From Epiperipatus broadwayi (Eukaryota > Onychophora > Udeonychophora > Euonychophora > Peripatidae), in assembly GCA_028023455.1 (NCBI GenBank), contig JAQFVV010006355.1:560001-624000 (forward strand): a stretch of 64,000 bases of DNA. Direction: 5' to 3'. The translations under genes were made by a program, and so were the position numbers. The notes below the pieces were generated by a model. That model did not search any database. It was not told where the DNA came from and saw only the letters and a program-made list of their open reading frames with translations. Shown one piece after another: positions 49,951-60,780 of the stretch; the stretch's first letter is position 1; each line of letters starts with the position of its first letter.

Positions 49951-52670
49951 TTCATAATAGCTCACAGAACATCTGTTTAACTAGCATTTCCATAATTTGT
50001 TTTTTTTTTTTGTTTCTCTGCCACCTCTGAGTGATTCCTTTGTTCTCTCTCTTCCAAAAGTCATTCATTCTATATAGACCAAGTAAATGTAATATAATTT
50101 GTGAACTAAAACCAATGTTTACTGCTTATCTGTAGATATTTTCAGTCCATTGATGCTCTCATGTAGACCGAGAGGTTATTGACAACCTCTTTAGATAGTA
50201 ATTTTGTGTTTTCTTTTGTAGATAATAAATTTCATTTCTTTTGTGAACAATAGATCTTTTTGTATTTTTAATACATCCACATATCACTTATTATTATTTG
50301 TAAATTCCTCCTTAGGGCCTTGTCTCTCCCTGACCACCAGGCATACATAAAGAATACTAGTGAGGTTTGGGAAGTAAGTTGCTTAATAGAAATCTGGAGG
50401 AGTAGGTGAGGTTTGAATCCCTTTTACCTGTATCTCTTGGTTAGGTTAAAGCAGCTCTACTTTTCATACCGTTACATTATATAGAATAAGAAAAATTAAT
50501 AAAATAATAATTAAAATATTTTTCACCATGATTGACAGAATTGAATTGACTTTCAAATATATAATTTATTAGGTGCATTAAATATTATCAAAAGTTGAAC
50601 AGTAAAAAGTTTTGAATTGTGAAGAAGTTGTTATTGGAAATATATTTTTATTTTTATGTTAACAAAAATAGAAGGATATCTAAGTGAAGTATAGAAAAAT
50701 TATAGTATTACACAAATCAAAGATACATTATAAATAAATAATCTAATTGTTTATTGCTTGGGAGCTTATAAGAAGTTTATATAGTTTTGAGTAATAGAGA
50801 ATCTTTTTAATTAAAATACACAAAGATCTTAGCTAGTATATGAAATTATGGTGCAGAATAATATAAAATGAGTCAGTTTTTTCCAGAATCCAAATTTGTT
50901 TTTGCATATTATTCTCAGTTAATGAGTATGGTTTATAAGTCTCATCAAGATTTTGATCTCAAACTAACTTCTAACAACTCATCTTTAATCTTTAGCAAGA
51001 TTAGTATATTCCATCCTTATTGCCATTTTTAGCTTACTTTCAACACATGAAATAAATTAAATAGTCTGAATTACTGGCTTCTAATGCAGATGTTGAAAAT
51101 AAATAAAAAAATTGGTTAATATTATGTTCAATATTTCTAAAGAAAAACGAATTTCATCTAAAAGAGACAGCGATAAATATTATTCATTTGTTTTAAACAT
51201 TAACTCGTTAAAATATAAACCAGATAATTGCATATATGTAATTTAAATGTAATGTTATAAACATGCAGTTTTCATTTATTTATGTTCGTGCTGAAAGTAA
51301 TAATAATTGCAATAATAATAAGATTTGCGGTGTTTTAATTATATATATATTTAAAACAATAACAAAGCAATAATAACGTGAAAGGCTGAAACCTTTGACA
51401 GAAGCCCCTTAAAAATGCTTAAATGACAGCCAATCAAATAGTAATAACGACTGCACAAGGAATTCTAAATTCAAAACACAAGTCAGAGGTTTTACTAGAA
51501 AAAGATGTAACCCACCTTTTCTCTACTTAAATTTATATATAAATAAGTAACTTTGAAAATCAATATATTGTTTTATTTTTCAAACTCATTTTTAAATCCT
51601 TGCGGCTTGTGATATCCAATGTGTTGTTAGAAAACATTTCCTCTAACAAATATATTTAAAGTAAATAAATAAATGTATAGATATGTAATATTAATTTAAA
51701 TTACATAATGACTGTGTAATCATGATTATGCAAATCTAGTCAGAGTAAATAATTATTGCAATATTTTATATTAATGAGAAAACTATTGTTAAAGGCTATG
51801 ACAAATTATTGATGTTTCTAAATGAAATTTAACAGCAATCCACACACAGTATATATCTATATAGAGAAATTGCAATTTATGTATTTATACAAATAAGGTC
51901 AAAACCTAATAAAGATGTTTAAAAAAATATGGTAAAAAAATAAAAATCATTGAGTATCATCAACGTTAAGCTAATGTTACATGGATACAGTCGACTAGGG
52001 AAAAAACTTTAACAACAATACACACACATATATATGCACGCGCGCTAGTATAAATGAATTCCAAATTCTAAAAAAAAAAAAAAAAAATTGACATTTTTCA
52101 TGATTTAATTTCTACCCTATACGTAGAGGTAAGTTCATGCATGTAAATATTGTTTTTATTTGTAAATGTCATCAGGTTAATCTATTTTTGATGTTCATCT
52201 TGACTGTCTTTGGAACAATTTAATCTTTGACATATCAGATTATAAAATATTTATTATAGAAAAATCCGATTAAATTTTTCATAAAATTAAAATCTTAAGT
52301 AACAAAAGAGTAGAGATTATTGATAAACTGAAAATTTTATTTGCAGTTTAGTTTTTTTTTCTATTTACCATTCAATACTGAAATTGTATAATATTGACAT
52401 ATATATGAGAAACATTAATTTTATTAGTAGATTTTGTCACCACGATATAATTTACTTCAGTTGAACTCCCAGTTTGTTTGTTTTTTATTAAAGTAGTCAA
52501 TACTTAATTTTATCCGTAAGTAGTTGGGAATAAGTTGAGATTAGACGATTTCATACCGCAGAGACAGATTTGAGTGAACATTGAATTATGGTTTCCTGGT
52601 GCCTTTATAATCTGCACAAATTCGAATAATTAAAAAAAAAAAGATAAATTGAGTTTTTTAAATTTTAATA

Positions 52671-53024
52671 ATGTCGGGTACCAAATATTTTAGAAGTGAT
52701 TTTACAATTCCTGATTATATTGTTTTATTTATTGTTCTTTGCATTTCAACATCAATTGGCATCTATTACTTTTTCCAATCTCGAAATGTTCAAACAACTA
52801 CCGAATATCTTCTTGCAGGAAGAAATATGCCTCTATTGCCAGTCGTTTTATCTCTCATTGCAAGTTTTACTTCAGCTATTGGCATGTTGGGCAACCCACC
52901 AGAATACTATTATTACAGCTTAAGATATGCATGGAATTGTGTGGGATTTCTAATAACTTATTTTGCTTGCGCCTATTTATTTTTACCAGTTTTTTATACC
53001 TTAGAAAGCACAAGCATGTATGAG
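52671..53024 (+). CDS. SLC5-family sodium/solute symporter, gene 2, first coding exon
   Basis: The exon runs from ATG at 52671 for 118 codons to a consensus GTAAGT donor at 53025, phase 0. After a short N-terminus (MSGTKYFRSDFT) comes IPDYIVLFIVLCISTSIGIY, the first helix with the Asp-Tyr and 'S-x-x-I-G-x-Y' pattern of SLC5. TTTEYLLAGRNMPLLPV is the diagnostic 'EYLLGGR-M-xxPV' block. LSLIASFTSAIGMLGNPPEYY is the Na+-site helix, with Ser-x-x-Ala-Ser-Phe-x-Ser-Ala and Gly-x-Pro-x-Glu-x-Tyr. A third helix ends in LPVFYTLESTSMYE. This places it with SMCT/SMVT-like members and with gene 1, 24 kb upstream on the same strand. An upstream non-coding exon cannot be excluded (a T-rich tract lies at 52350-52375). 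Confidence 0.93.
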
Positions 53025-54063
53025 GTAAGTTATAATATATATAGATGTGTATTTGATTGATTCATTGATAAAATTATTTCTACTATAAAATATTTTTTTA
53101 GTGTTAAACTGTCGTTTTAACGCCAAACATTTTCTTTCTCCTATTGTATAATTATGAATAAAAATTTATAAATGCAGTTTGGATCTTAGTTAGTCTTGGA
53201 TAACAATAGTCTTTAGTTAATATTTAAAGATTATAACCAGATTTATATATGCAAATTCAAGATCATAATATTTATTTCGTCATTCTATTATTTATTTCTA
53301 ATATTTAATTTATAATGTTTAGTAAGCGTTAAATAAAATTCCTATTGATCTAATAATTAGAGCATTTATCTAACTGAAGTTTGAAACCAGAATGAATGTA
53401 TTTTCCAAATTACAAGAACACTTAATATTTTTCTTTTAATTAGTCAACCCTGGGTTAAGTATTTGTCTTACATCTCAATTCTTCTTTATAAAATTATTCC
53501 TCAGAGATCTCTCTTGCAAAAGATATTTAAAGGTTAATATATCTTTTGTCCATAGTTATTACATTGAGTACTGTGATCAAACCTTCTATCATTCTGTACT
53601 ATAAAAGAATGCATAATTTTACAGATAAATATAATTTTCACATATCGTATTGATAATTTGATATGGATTAGTACATTCTAATAATTTTATTTCTTTCAGC
53701 AGAGTTATAGGACTGTCGAATTTTATGTAAAATATTTTTTTTGTTTGAATCTTTTTTTCAGGGAGGGGGGTGGAACAATTTAACCAAAACTGGGACTAAT
53801 GATATTCAAATTAACATTAACTTTATTTTGCCTAGTAAGATAAATATTGTTATCAACAATTTTACAGACTATTATATGTTAGAACTGTTTTACATAACAG
53901 TTAAAATAATTCTAAGGGAATATGAATATTAGTAGCTAGCTTAACAAATAAAATGTAAATATATGTTTGTCGTTTATCAAAGCTTGAATGGTAACACAAA
54001 AATAATAGATTATCCAGTTAGTTTCTTGAAATCATGTAATATTTAAGTGATCATGGATGGAGA

Positions 54064-54136
54064 AATGGCAGTTTGAACTTTATCAAAAATCCTTTAACTC
54101 TCATGATGGTCAGTCACTCTATGATTGAGCCAAACT
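54064..54136 (-). mobile_element. tRNA-derived SINE head
   Basis: On the - strand TTTGGCTCAATCATAGAGTG is a good A box / D arm, CTGACCATCATGAGAG the anticodon region and AAGTTCAAACTGCC the B box, with normal tRNA spacing of about 72 bases. Mispairs in the arms argue against a working tRNA. Confidence 0.6.
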
Positions 54137-54349
54137 ACATAAGGCTCCTTAATTGCTTAGAGCAATTTTAGACCAATGAGATCATTTCACCATTAGTAAA
54201 GCTAAGTAATTTTTAAATAATCAAAAGCATTAATGATTATTAAAGTCATGCTAAAAGAAAACAAAAACTAAAAGAATACAGAGGGTTTTTTTCTGAAATG
54301 AACATCAACAAACCATCTTATGATCCAGCTTACATCAATGCTTCTTCAA

Positions 54350-54460
54350 AATATTATGTGATCATAATTTCATATGCTTACACAGGATATCACTACTGTA
54401 TGGAGATTTTGCTATTGTTGCTAACAGCCTGTATAAGCATATGATCACAAGATCTTTTGA
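54350..54460. repeat. Foldback unit related to PLE ends
   Basis: CATATGCTTACACAGG (about 54372-54387) faces CCTGTATAAGCATATGATCA (about 54431-54450). The centre CTACTGTATGGAGATTTTGC also occurs in the foldback at 26013-26033. Confidence 0.5.
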
Positions 54461-54711
54461 TAATTTTACTCCTATTCTGAACATGGGATAATGGGATCTA
54501 TGATTTTTGAAAAACCAGACACCAAAATGTATAAATACTAAATTGAATTCTAAATTATATGACTATACAAATGAATGATCTTGAATTGGAAACATTATTT
54601 TGTTTTCATATGGACCTTCTAGCTTTATAGTTAATTAAATAGGTAAAAGGTGGATGGTAGAAGATTGAATTAGATTCTAAGATCTAGGTTCAGTGATCTC
54701 AAATCCAGGAC

Positions 54712-54753
54712 TCCTTACTGATGAAAGATACAATCTAGAAACTAGTCTGGGGA
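54712..54753 (+). ncRNA. Hammerhead ribozyme motif (C), best core
   Basis: Stem I: TCCTTA (54712-54717) pairs with TGGGGA (54748-54753), six pairs with two G-U. Core CTGATGA at 54718-54724. Stem II: AGAT/ATCT around ACA, preceded by an A-A mismatch at the usually G-C first pair. GAAA at 54738-54741. Stem III: the palindrome ACTAGT (54741-54746). The cleavage site follows GTC at 54747. All invariant core bases are present, so type I self-cleavage is possible, perhaps as a dimer because stem III is self-complementary. The weak stem II may reduce activity. Confidence 0.72.
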
Positions 54754-54961
54754 TATTGAATGAATAGGCACTAGATAGGGATTTTATACACAAACCTTCT
54801 TTGCCCCATTGATTACTAAAACTAGAGAGTTTGCTACTGTTATTAACAATGCTTCTATACTGCCAATTTTATTTCTCCTATTCCAGTTATGCCACCTAGT
54901 ATAAATTGAATGTCAAACAGTAGTACTTATTAAATTTCTATTCAAACTTTTCTATCCATAT

Positions 54962-55002
54962 TCACAGACTAGTTTCTGTCTTATGGCTTTTGTCAGGTAA
55001 GA
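54962..55002 (-). ncRNA. Degenerate hammerhead motif (D)
   Basis: On the - strand: CTGACAA (54996-54990) in place of CTGANGA, a 13-base stem II region as in motif C, GAAACTAGTC (54976-54967), then TGTGAATATGG. The change hits G8, a catalytic residue of the hammerhead, and stem I pairs poorly. It is a dead relative of motif C. Confidence 0.55.
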
Positions 55003-56469
55003 GTTTTGGTTGAAACATGAAATTATATTTTTTTAAAAATACAGCTGCAGATGTGAAACTTCTCACTAATAAAAGTTATAAACTAGAAACAAATTATGGA
55101 GTTATGTATATGATGTCACCAAGTAAGAATTTATTAAATATTATCATCTGATATAGTGGCATAACTAGAGTAAAAGAAATAGAAGTTGCTATTGAAAAGT
55201 AAAACACTATATATATTGGATGGTATTGTTTTTAATTGCATAACATAAAAATAAAACTATAGATGGCAATAAAAAGACCGAACCTAATCTAAGAACACAA
55301 AATCAATAAAACTGCAAACAAATGATTGTAACAAATATTAAAATATTGAAAATTTAAATGCTTTGAAAATAGCAAGAACTAACAAAAATTCTTATACCAT
55401 ATTCTTATTATTTTATAAAAGGGAAATAGTTCTTCTTATTATTATTTCTATCTTAAAGTTTACAAAGATTATCATAAATGAATTAAACGTTTCTAAAAAG
55501 TAGCCAGCATTTGGAAGTACTTTTTATGCTATGGGTTTATATGCAAGTTCAAATTATCATTAAGTTTCTATTGATGTTTAGATTTTATTTAATATAAAAA
55601 TGTGTTTGATTCTATAAATACATCAGCCATGGTCAATGTTATAAAAACTTGGAGAATTTTTTAAGTTTTCTTTACATATTAATAAAGTTTTAAAAAGTTT
55701 ACAATATTGATAAAGTTTCAAGACCTTGCTCACAATTTTAATATACATATAAATCAAATTCTATACATAATATGTAAATAACAGACACACTACTAGCAAT
55801 ATTCAAAACAAAAATATATTAATTAAGTCTGATGAATTGCATCTAAAACAGGCATAGTTATTGATACTGTTTTATATTACATATACTCTATTTTGCACCA
55901 TAATGATAATGCATTTGTTATATATATTGTAATGGTATACATATGCCATTACATTATTTTAAAATTAAACTAAAAGGGGAAAATAAATGTTAAATAAAAA
56001 TTGTTTTACTAAAAACAATGGAAAATTAAAATAATTATTTAACATATATATTATTGCACAGATGGAAAACTTTATAACTATTTTTTTTTAAAAAAAGTAT
56101 TTAAAAGTAAGAAATATAAAAATAAAAAAAATAAAGAACTAAAGATTAGTACTTTTAGTAAAAAGTTATATAAAAGAAAATATAAATAAATGTTAATTAA
56201 TTTCTATTTTAAGAATCATGTTTAATCTTAGTAAATGGAAATGATTGTTTTATTAATTAAATGTAAAACAAACTAGCTCTTGGTGCATTTAAATAATTAA
56301 AAAGTCAAATAAGAGATAAAAAATTAAAGATTGTAAAATACTGCCATGCATGGGTCAGAAAGGAAAACATCCAGATCTAAAGAACAAATGATGTCATGTT
56401 TAATGAATCCATAAAATTTGTGATAAGGGAGGCCTAATACTATAAAAAGAGAAAAGTATTAAATTCATT

Positions 56470-56690
56470 AGCTTTTGTTTTAAATCTGACTGTTAATCTT
56501 GCAGCTGTATTGTGGACTTTATGATGTAGGGGTCTTGCAATAAAAATAGTTTCTTTTGCATGCACCAGCTGAGGCCTCCCGGTGACATTTCCTGACCCAA
56601 GCATTGGCAGGCAGTGGTTTCTTCTCCAAAGAGAACAATCTACACAGAATGGAAGACTTAGGATGGGCTTCCATAAAGCTGCCATAATTA
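56470..56690. other. Unclassified less AT-rich patch
   Basis: About 220 bases with clearly higher GC than the surroundings and a 98-codon open frame on the - strand (56440-56736) without known domain. Probably a dispersed repeat. Confidence 0.3.
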
Positions 56691-57640
56691 GGAGGATTTG
56701 TAAAGACTTACTCTGGGAAGTATAAATTTTTATCAATATGAACTACCTAAAGTATGAACTCTTATCTGATTTAAAGAATTATAAATCCCTTATTAATATT
56801 TTTTTATGTATATGTTTGCTAATCATTTCCATTTTTCTTTATTTTTGTATTTATTAACTAAATTATTAAAATGTATTAAATTTAAGTCGGATGTAGATGG
56901 CTGCATAGATTTGTTAATGTTTATGTTAGTTTAAGTGGGTTTAATTTCAGACTATTTGTTTCATAGTTGAGTCAATGCTGGTAAAAGGATATATGGGTGT
57001 TTATATCAATATAATGTGAAATGTGTTAGCATACATGGCAATGTGCCCAACTAAATGCATGGCCCCAAAGGTGTAGCCATATCATTGCAATGAATGCTGA
57101 TGTATTTCCTGTGACATTGATCCCCTTTTTCTCTATGGATAGGGACTATAAGATGTCAAGGACCGCTCTCCCTCCATACATATCATTTCTTTAATGTTTT
57201 ATATATATGATTCCTTTGCCAGACAGATGCACATTCTCTTTTAAATAATATCATGCTGCAGATGCACATTCCTGTCAGCATGGTTTTATGCTAACATCTT
57301 CATATTGCATTGGTTGCATCTGTATATCAAGAAGTGAGTGTTGGTTTAGCTATGAACTTTTAGCCTTAGGTTAGATGTTTTGAAAAGTTTTAATTGTGTA
57401 ATCTATGTAGCTTATCTATGCTCAACATTCTAAAACAAAATTATATAAACTGTCCATCTGTGTGAATTTTAACTAAAGTATAAAATAATAACAAATTAAA
57501 GTAAGATTAATTTATTTCTCAAATTTAAATATATATATATATATGCGACAATAAATGTTTTTGTGTGTTATTACTGGAATTGGCTTATTTTATTATTATT
57601 TTTTTTGATATTAAAAATATATTTTAAGAATTTAAATTTT

Positions 57641-57770
57641 AAATCTCTGTTTCTCCTTCAGCTAGTGGCAAGGGTTAATGGTCAAAATTTAGATCTTAAC
57701 AAGAAGTATCTGCCTACATTATAAATTTTCTAGGTTCAAATAGCCTAATGGTGTCCTGTACAGCAGATAG
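57641..57770 (-). repeat. Diverged relative of the start of the 2-kb LTR-like repeats
   Basis: Read on the - strand it gives ATCTGCTGTACAGGACACCAT, AACCTAGAAAATTTATA, GTAGGCAGATACTTC, TGTTAAGAT and CCACTAGCTGAAGGAGA, in the same order and spacing as 9325-9465 of direct-repeat copy 1. It shows that the sequence at the start of those repeats is an older dispersed family. Confidence 0.75.
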
Positions 57771-58029
57771 GGAAAGTGTCTAATATACTTCGACTATTAT
57801 AATATATATATAAATAAGATATTACTTTTATATAGCGCAATGTTTTTAAACTGTAAAAATAATCAGCCATTAAGCTAATGCACATAGAATTTCCATATTT
57901 TGCCATTCTAAATATTAATGTAAAAAAAATACTCAAAACAAAGTTAAAATATAAAATTTAGTAATATTTATTATACTGAGTATACTTTTGATATTTTCAT
58001 GTCATATTCATGGGCAGTCTGCTGAGAAC

Positions 58030-58390
58030 CTTAGTTTTTTGCTAATTTGAATGCTACTAGTTTTTTGGTTCATTACATATTCATTTTATGTAATGAACCA
58101 TGCCTCTTTTATTTTATGTTTGTAATCATATCTCTCTTCACACATAACTTTAACAGCACTGGGATCACAGTTATGGCCATGTTCTCCCTTGTGATTATGA
58201 AAATTGGATGGATTAAATGGTTCAGAATTAATCTTATATTTTTTATACATAAATGAGTGTGACACATTGTAGTTCTGAGATTTAATCCAGTCTCACCATA
58301 ATATACATATGGACAGTCTTTTTGGCTGCAGTTTATAGCATAGACCACATTGTGGCTGTTCTGTGTTTAAATGAGCTTGTTTAAATTTAT
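58030..58390 (-). pseudogene. PLE endonuclease fragment (inverted pair, - member)
   Basis: The - strand frame at 58348-58109 encodes VYAINCSQKDCPYVYYGETG, the GIY-YIG start with its Cys-x(4)-Cys insert (the PLE type), then the His-rich region. It continues, with frame changes, to HKIKEAWFIT near 58100. The catalytic Arg position is changed (LRTTMCHTH). About 150 bases away the same sequence reappears inverted. Confidence 0.8.
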
Positions 58391-58504
58391 GGGAGTTCTG
58401 AATCTGATATTAAATTTATCTGACAATATTTGTGCTAGTCTATTAGCCATGTGGATAATATAGTAGAGCAATCCAACTTTTATTATTTTTGAAATTTTAC
58501 CACT

Positions 58505-58840
58505 GGACTATCTCTATGTCATTTATGTTGTATACTGCAGCCAAAAGGACTCTCCACATGGGCAAATCTTAGAACTAATATGACTCAACACTCAGTAATG
58601 TATAAAAATCTAATATTAAGCCTGAAGTGTTTAATTAATCTGTCTTTCATAATCACGAGAGAGAACATAACCATAATTGTTATAGAAACAATCATAAAGA
58701 TAAAATAAAAGAGGTGTGGTGTATTACACAAAATGAATATGTAATGAAACAAAAATCTAATTACATTTAAAATCAACAAAAAATTAATGTCTTTAGCAGA
58801 CTTATGATGAATATGATGTGAAAGCATCATAAGTATATTA
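58505..58840 (+). pseudogene. PLE endonuclease fragment (inverted pair, + member)
   Basis: It is homologous to 58350-58060 on the other strand: ACTGCAGCCAAAAGGACTC, ATAATCACGAGAGAGAACAT, AAAGATAAAATAAAAGAGG and ATGAATATGTAATGAA all recur. A deletion has removed the YYGETG segment, and several stops are present. It belongs to a different PLE family from the 8.2-kb elements, judged by sequence. Confidence 0.75.
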
Positions 58841-59649
58841 AAATCAAAGGTTGAATTATTACAAAAATTATCACCAAGTAGGACAATAGAAATATCAACT
58901 TACCCAGGATTAAATAAAAACTGAACTACTGTGTTTGATACTGATATTGACTGATCTCTTGATCAATTGACAAAATCAGTTTTATTAACAGAAATATGTG
59001 TTCTTCAAGCAATTAGTTGTTTCTTAAATCAGACATTGCCATATTAATGGTTCTAAATTTCAATAAATTTGTATAGAGAGTATAACTAAAATAATATTAA
59101 TGTATTACATATTTAGATGGTATTTAATTAATTTATATTGCATATTTAAATGTTTAGTTAAAAGTAAAGAGATTTTAAAATGAATTTGATTAAAAGTTTT
59201 GCCTTATCAATTAACATTAATTCAATATATTTTAGGTAAGTTGCCATTAAAATTCATGTTAGGACTTTAATATATATGTGCTTAGATGTGCACAATTAAA
59301 TGGAGTAATCACTTTTTTCTTTCAAGTTCTGCATTTCTGTCAATGTTGGCAATAATATGCTTATAAATATCCAAAGCTTAAAGAATAAGTGGATTATATT
59401 TTTTCTTTTAGTAAAAGTTTATTTCACTTAATTACATATACATTTATGTTTACAATTATTAACTTCTGTTTAATTACTAAAATAAAATCATTAAAAGTGA
59501 GATTTTGTCTTCATTCTTATATAATTCATTATTAGTTTAATACTTACTGTAATGAATAATTTACTTCGCCAATTGATCATAATACTTAAAATATGCTTTA
59601 AATGTATATAGGTGAATTTAATAAAAATTTCACAAAGAACAAAGTTTAG

Positions 59650-60054
59650 CTTAGTGATTTCAGAACTCTACCAAACACAACTAAAATAATCAACAACAAA
59701 AAGGACAAAATAGAACCAGACCAAGTCCCCCAAGTTGTATATAACATTATCTGCTCTCAAATAGGCTTTAACGCTACATATTACAGTGAAACTCAGGTTA
59801 CAGTAAACAATAGAGTAGCACAACACTTATATATGTACAATAGAGTTGTAAACAAAAATGAAGGCAATTCAATATTTGCAGAACATCAAAAAGCATTTAA
59901 TCATAAATTTAAACCTCCTAGTGCTGAAATTGTTTGCAAAGAAAGAAATAACACCAAAAGAAAAATAAAAGAGGTGTATTTCATTGCAAACGATCCAAAC
60001 ACTATCAATCAAAGGAATGCCTGCTTTACAATATCTAAAAAATGGATAGGATAA
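59650..60054 (+). pseudogene. PLE GIY-YIG endonuclease, open frame, 5'-truncated
   Basis: An uninterrupted frame from about 59670 (LPNTTKIINNKKDKIEPDQV) to TAA at 60052 encodes a nearly whole endonuclease domain: VVYNIICSQIGFNATYYSET (GIY-YIG core, the second Gly changed to Ser), NNRVAQHL (catalytic Arg), FAEHQKAFNHKF (His-rich block) and KRKIKEVYFIAN (metal-binding Glu), ending SKKWIG. The first ATG inside (59833) is not a true start; the reading continues from upstream. The RT is missing. A hammerhead motif in the same orientation follows 690 bases downstream. Confidence 0.8.
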
Positions 60055-60737
60055 TGATTTGCATAAATTTGCATTCATTACATTTAACACATAATAATGG
60101 CTATTAATATAGATAAACATTTTCTGAAAGCGCTGTTAAACTTTATTTGTAAAATTTTTTATTAACTTTACCTATATATGTTTAAAGTGTATTATAAGTA
60201 TTTTAATACTTACTATTAACATGTTTTTATCTGGATGATATATAAAGTTTATTTTGAATTTTCAACAATATTGGGAAGGTTATGATTAGACACATCAAAA
60301 GCTTAAACATTCTTTTATTTTTTAAGAGTGTTATTTAGTCATAGTCTTGGAAAGAATGGTTTACTCCACATAATTATATATAATTAAGTTATGCCAATTT
60401 TATTATGCAAGAAATTTTATATATATACATAAATACACTATATTGTATGTAAATACATAAAAGCAGTCATCACTTAAACAATTCCAATATCAATAACAAT
60501 CTCAATCTGTAGTCAATATATATGAAAATAATATGTAAGAAAGTATGTTTTACTAGGCTATGTAAACAATTATCAACTATTATAGTAATAAATCTTAAAT
60601 ACAAAACAATATTTGTTACTTTACTAAGCCAGGCTTTTATACACATATTATCTTTGTCAAAGCACAATTACTGTCTACATATTCTGGAAGAATATATTTT
60701 CTTATATAATTCTTAATCTAATGCTTGAATATTCTAG

Positions 60738-60780
60738 CACCTCACTGAGGATGCCAGAAGCTGAAACCGGTCTGGGGTTG
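60738..60780 (+). ncRNA. Hammerhead ribozyme motif (B)
   Basis: Stem I: ACCTCA (60739-60744) pairs with TGGGGT (60773-60778), six pairs with one G-U. Core CTGAGGA at 60745-60751. Stem II region of 11 bases with only two good pairs (GC/GC) closing an AGA loop and a T-T first pair. GAAA at 60763-60766. Stem III: the palindrome ACCGGT (60766-60771), then the GTC cleavage site ending at 60772. All core bases fit, but stem II has decayed. The flank TTCTAGCACCTCACTGAGG resembles TTCTAGTTCCTCACTGAGG of motif A, so A and B share a family. Confidence 0.65.

Larger units (their letters stand above)
28449..52670. other. 24-kb intergenic region between the two transporter genes
   Basis: No host exon was recognised. 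It contains a PLE terminal fragment (34258), two RTE elements (36779-43190), SINE-like units (43646, 44395, 45615, 46723, and possibly 49600-49950 and 50400) and a less AT-rich patch at 47770-48000. 28449-34250 and 50500-52670 are AT-rich with nothing supportable. 34990-36510 has short, more balanced stretches (around 35020-35120 and 36060-36250) that could not be classified. Confidence 0.65.
54700..55012. mobile_element. PLE-type terminal sequences in inverted pair, each with a hammerhead motif
   Basis: The + strand piece starts with hammerhead C (54712-54753) and continues GATATTGAATGAATAGGCAC ... AGAGAGTTTGCTACTG, matching the foldback at 25839-26035. About 215 bases on, the - strand carries a second hammerhead-like sequence (D), sharing GAAACTAGTCTG and ATAT downstream with C. 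The two motifs thus point towards each other. No coding sequence is attached. Confidence 0.6.

Noticed and set aside
52165-52210. CTGATGA-like core on - strand near TCATCAG
   Set aside because: The second half reads AAAAC without G12, and no GTC or stem III follows. It is an AT-rich coincidence.
53741-53932. 63-codon frame after gene 2 exon 1 as the next exon
   Set aside because: The translation has no SLC5 motif and no acceptor in the needed phase 0 linking to SMYE. The expected conserved segment is absent.
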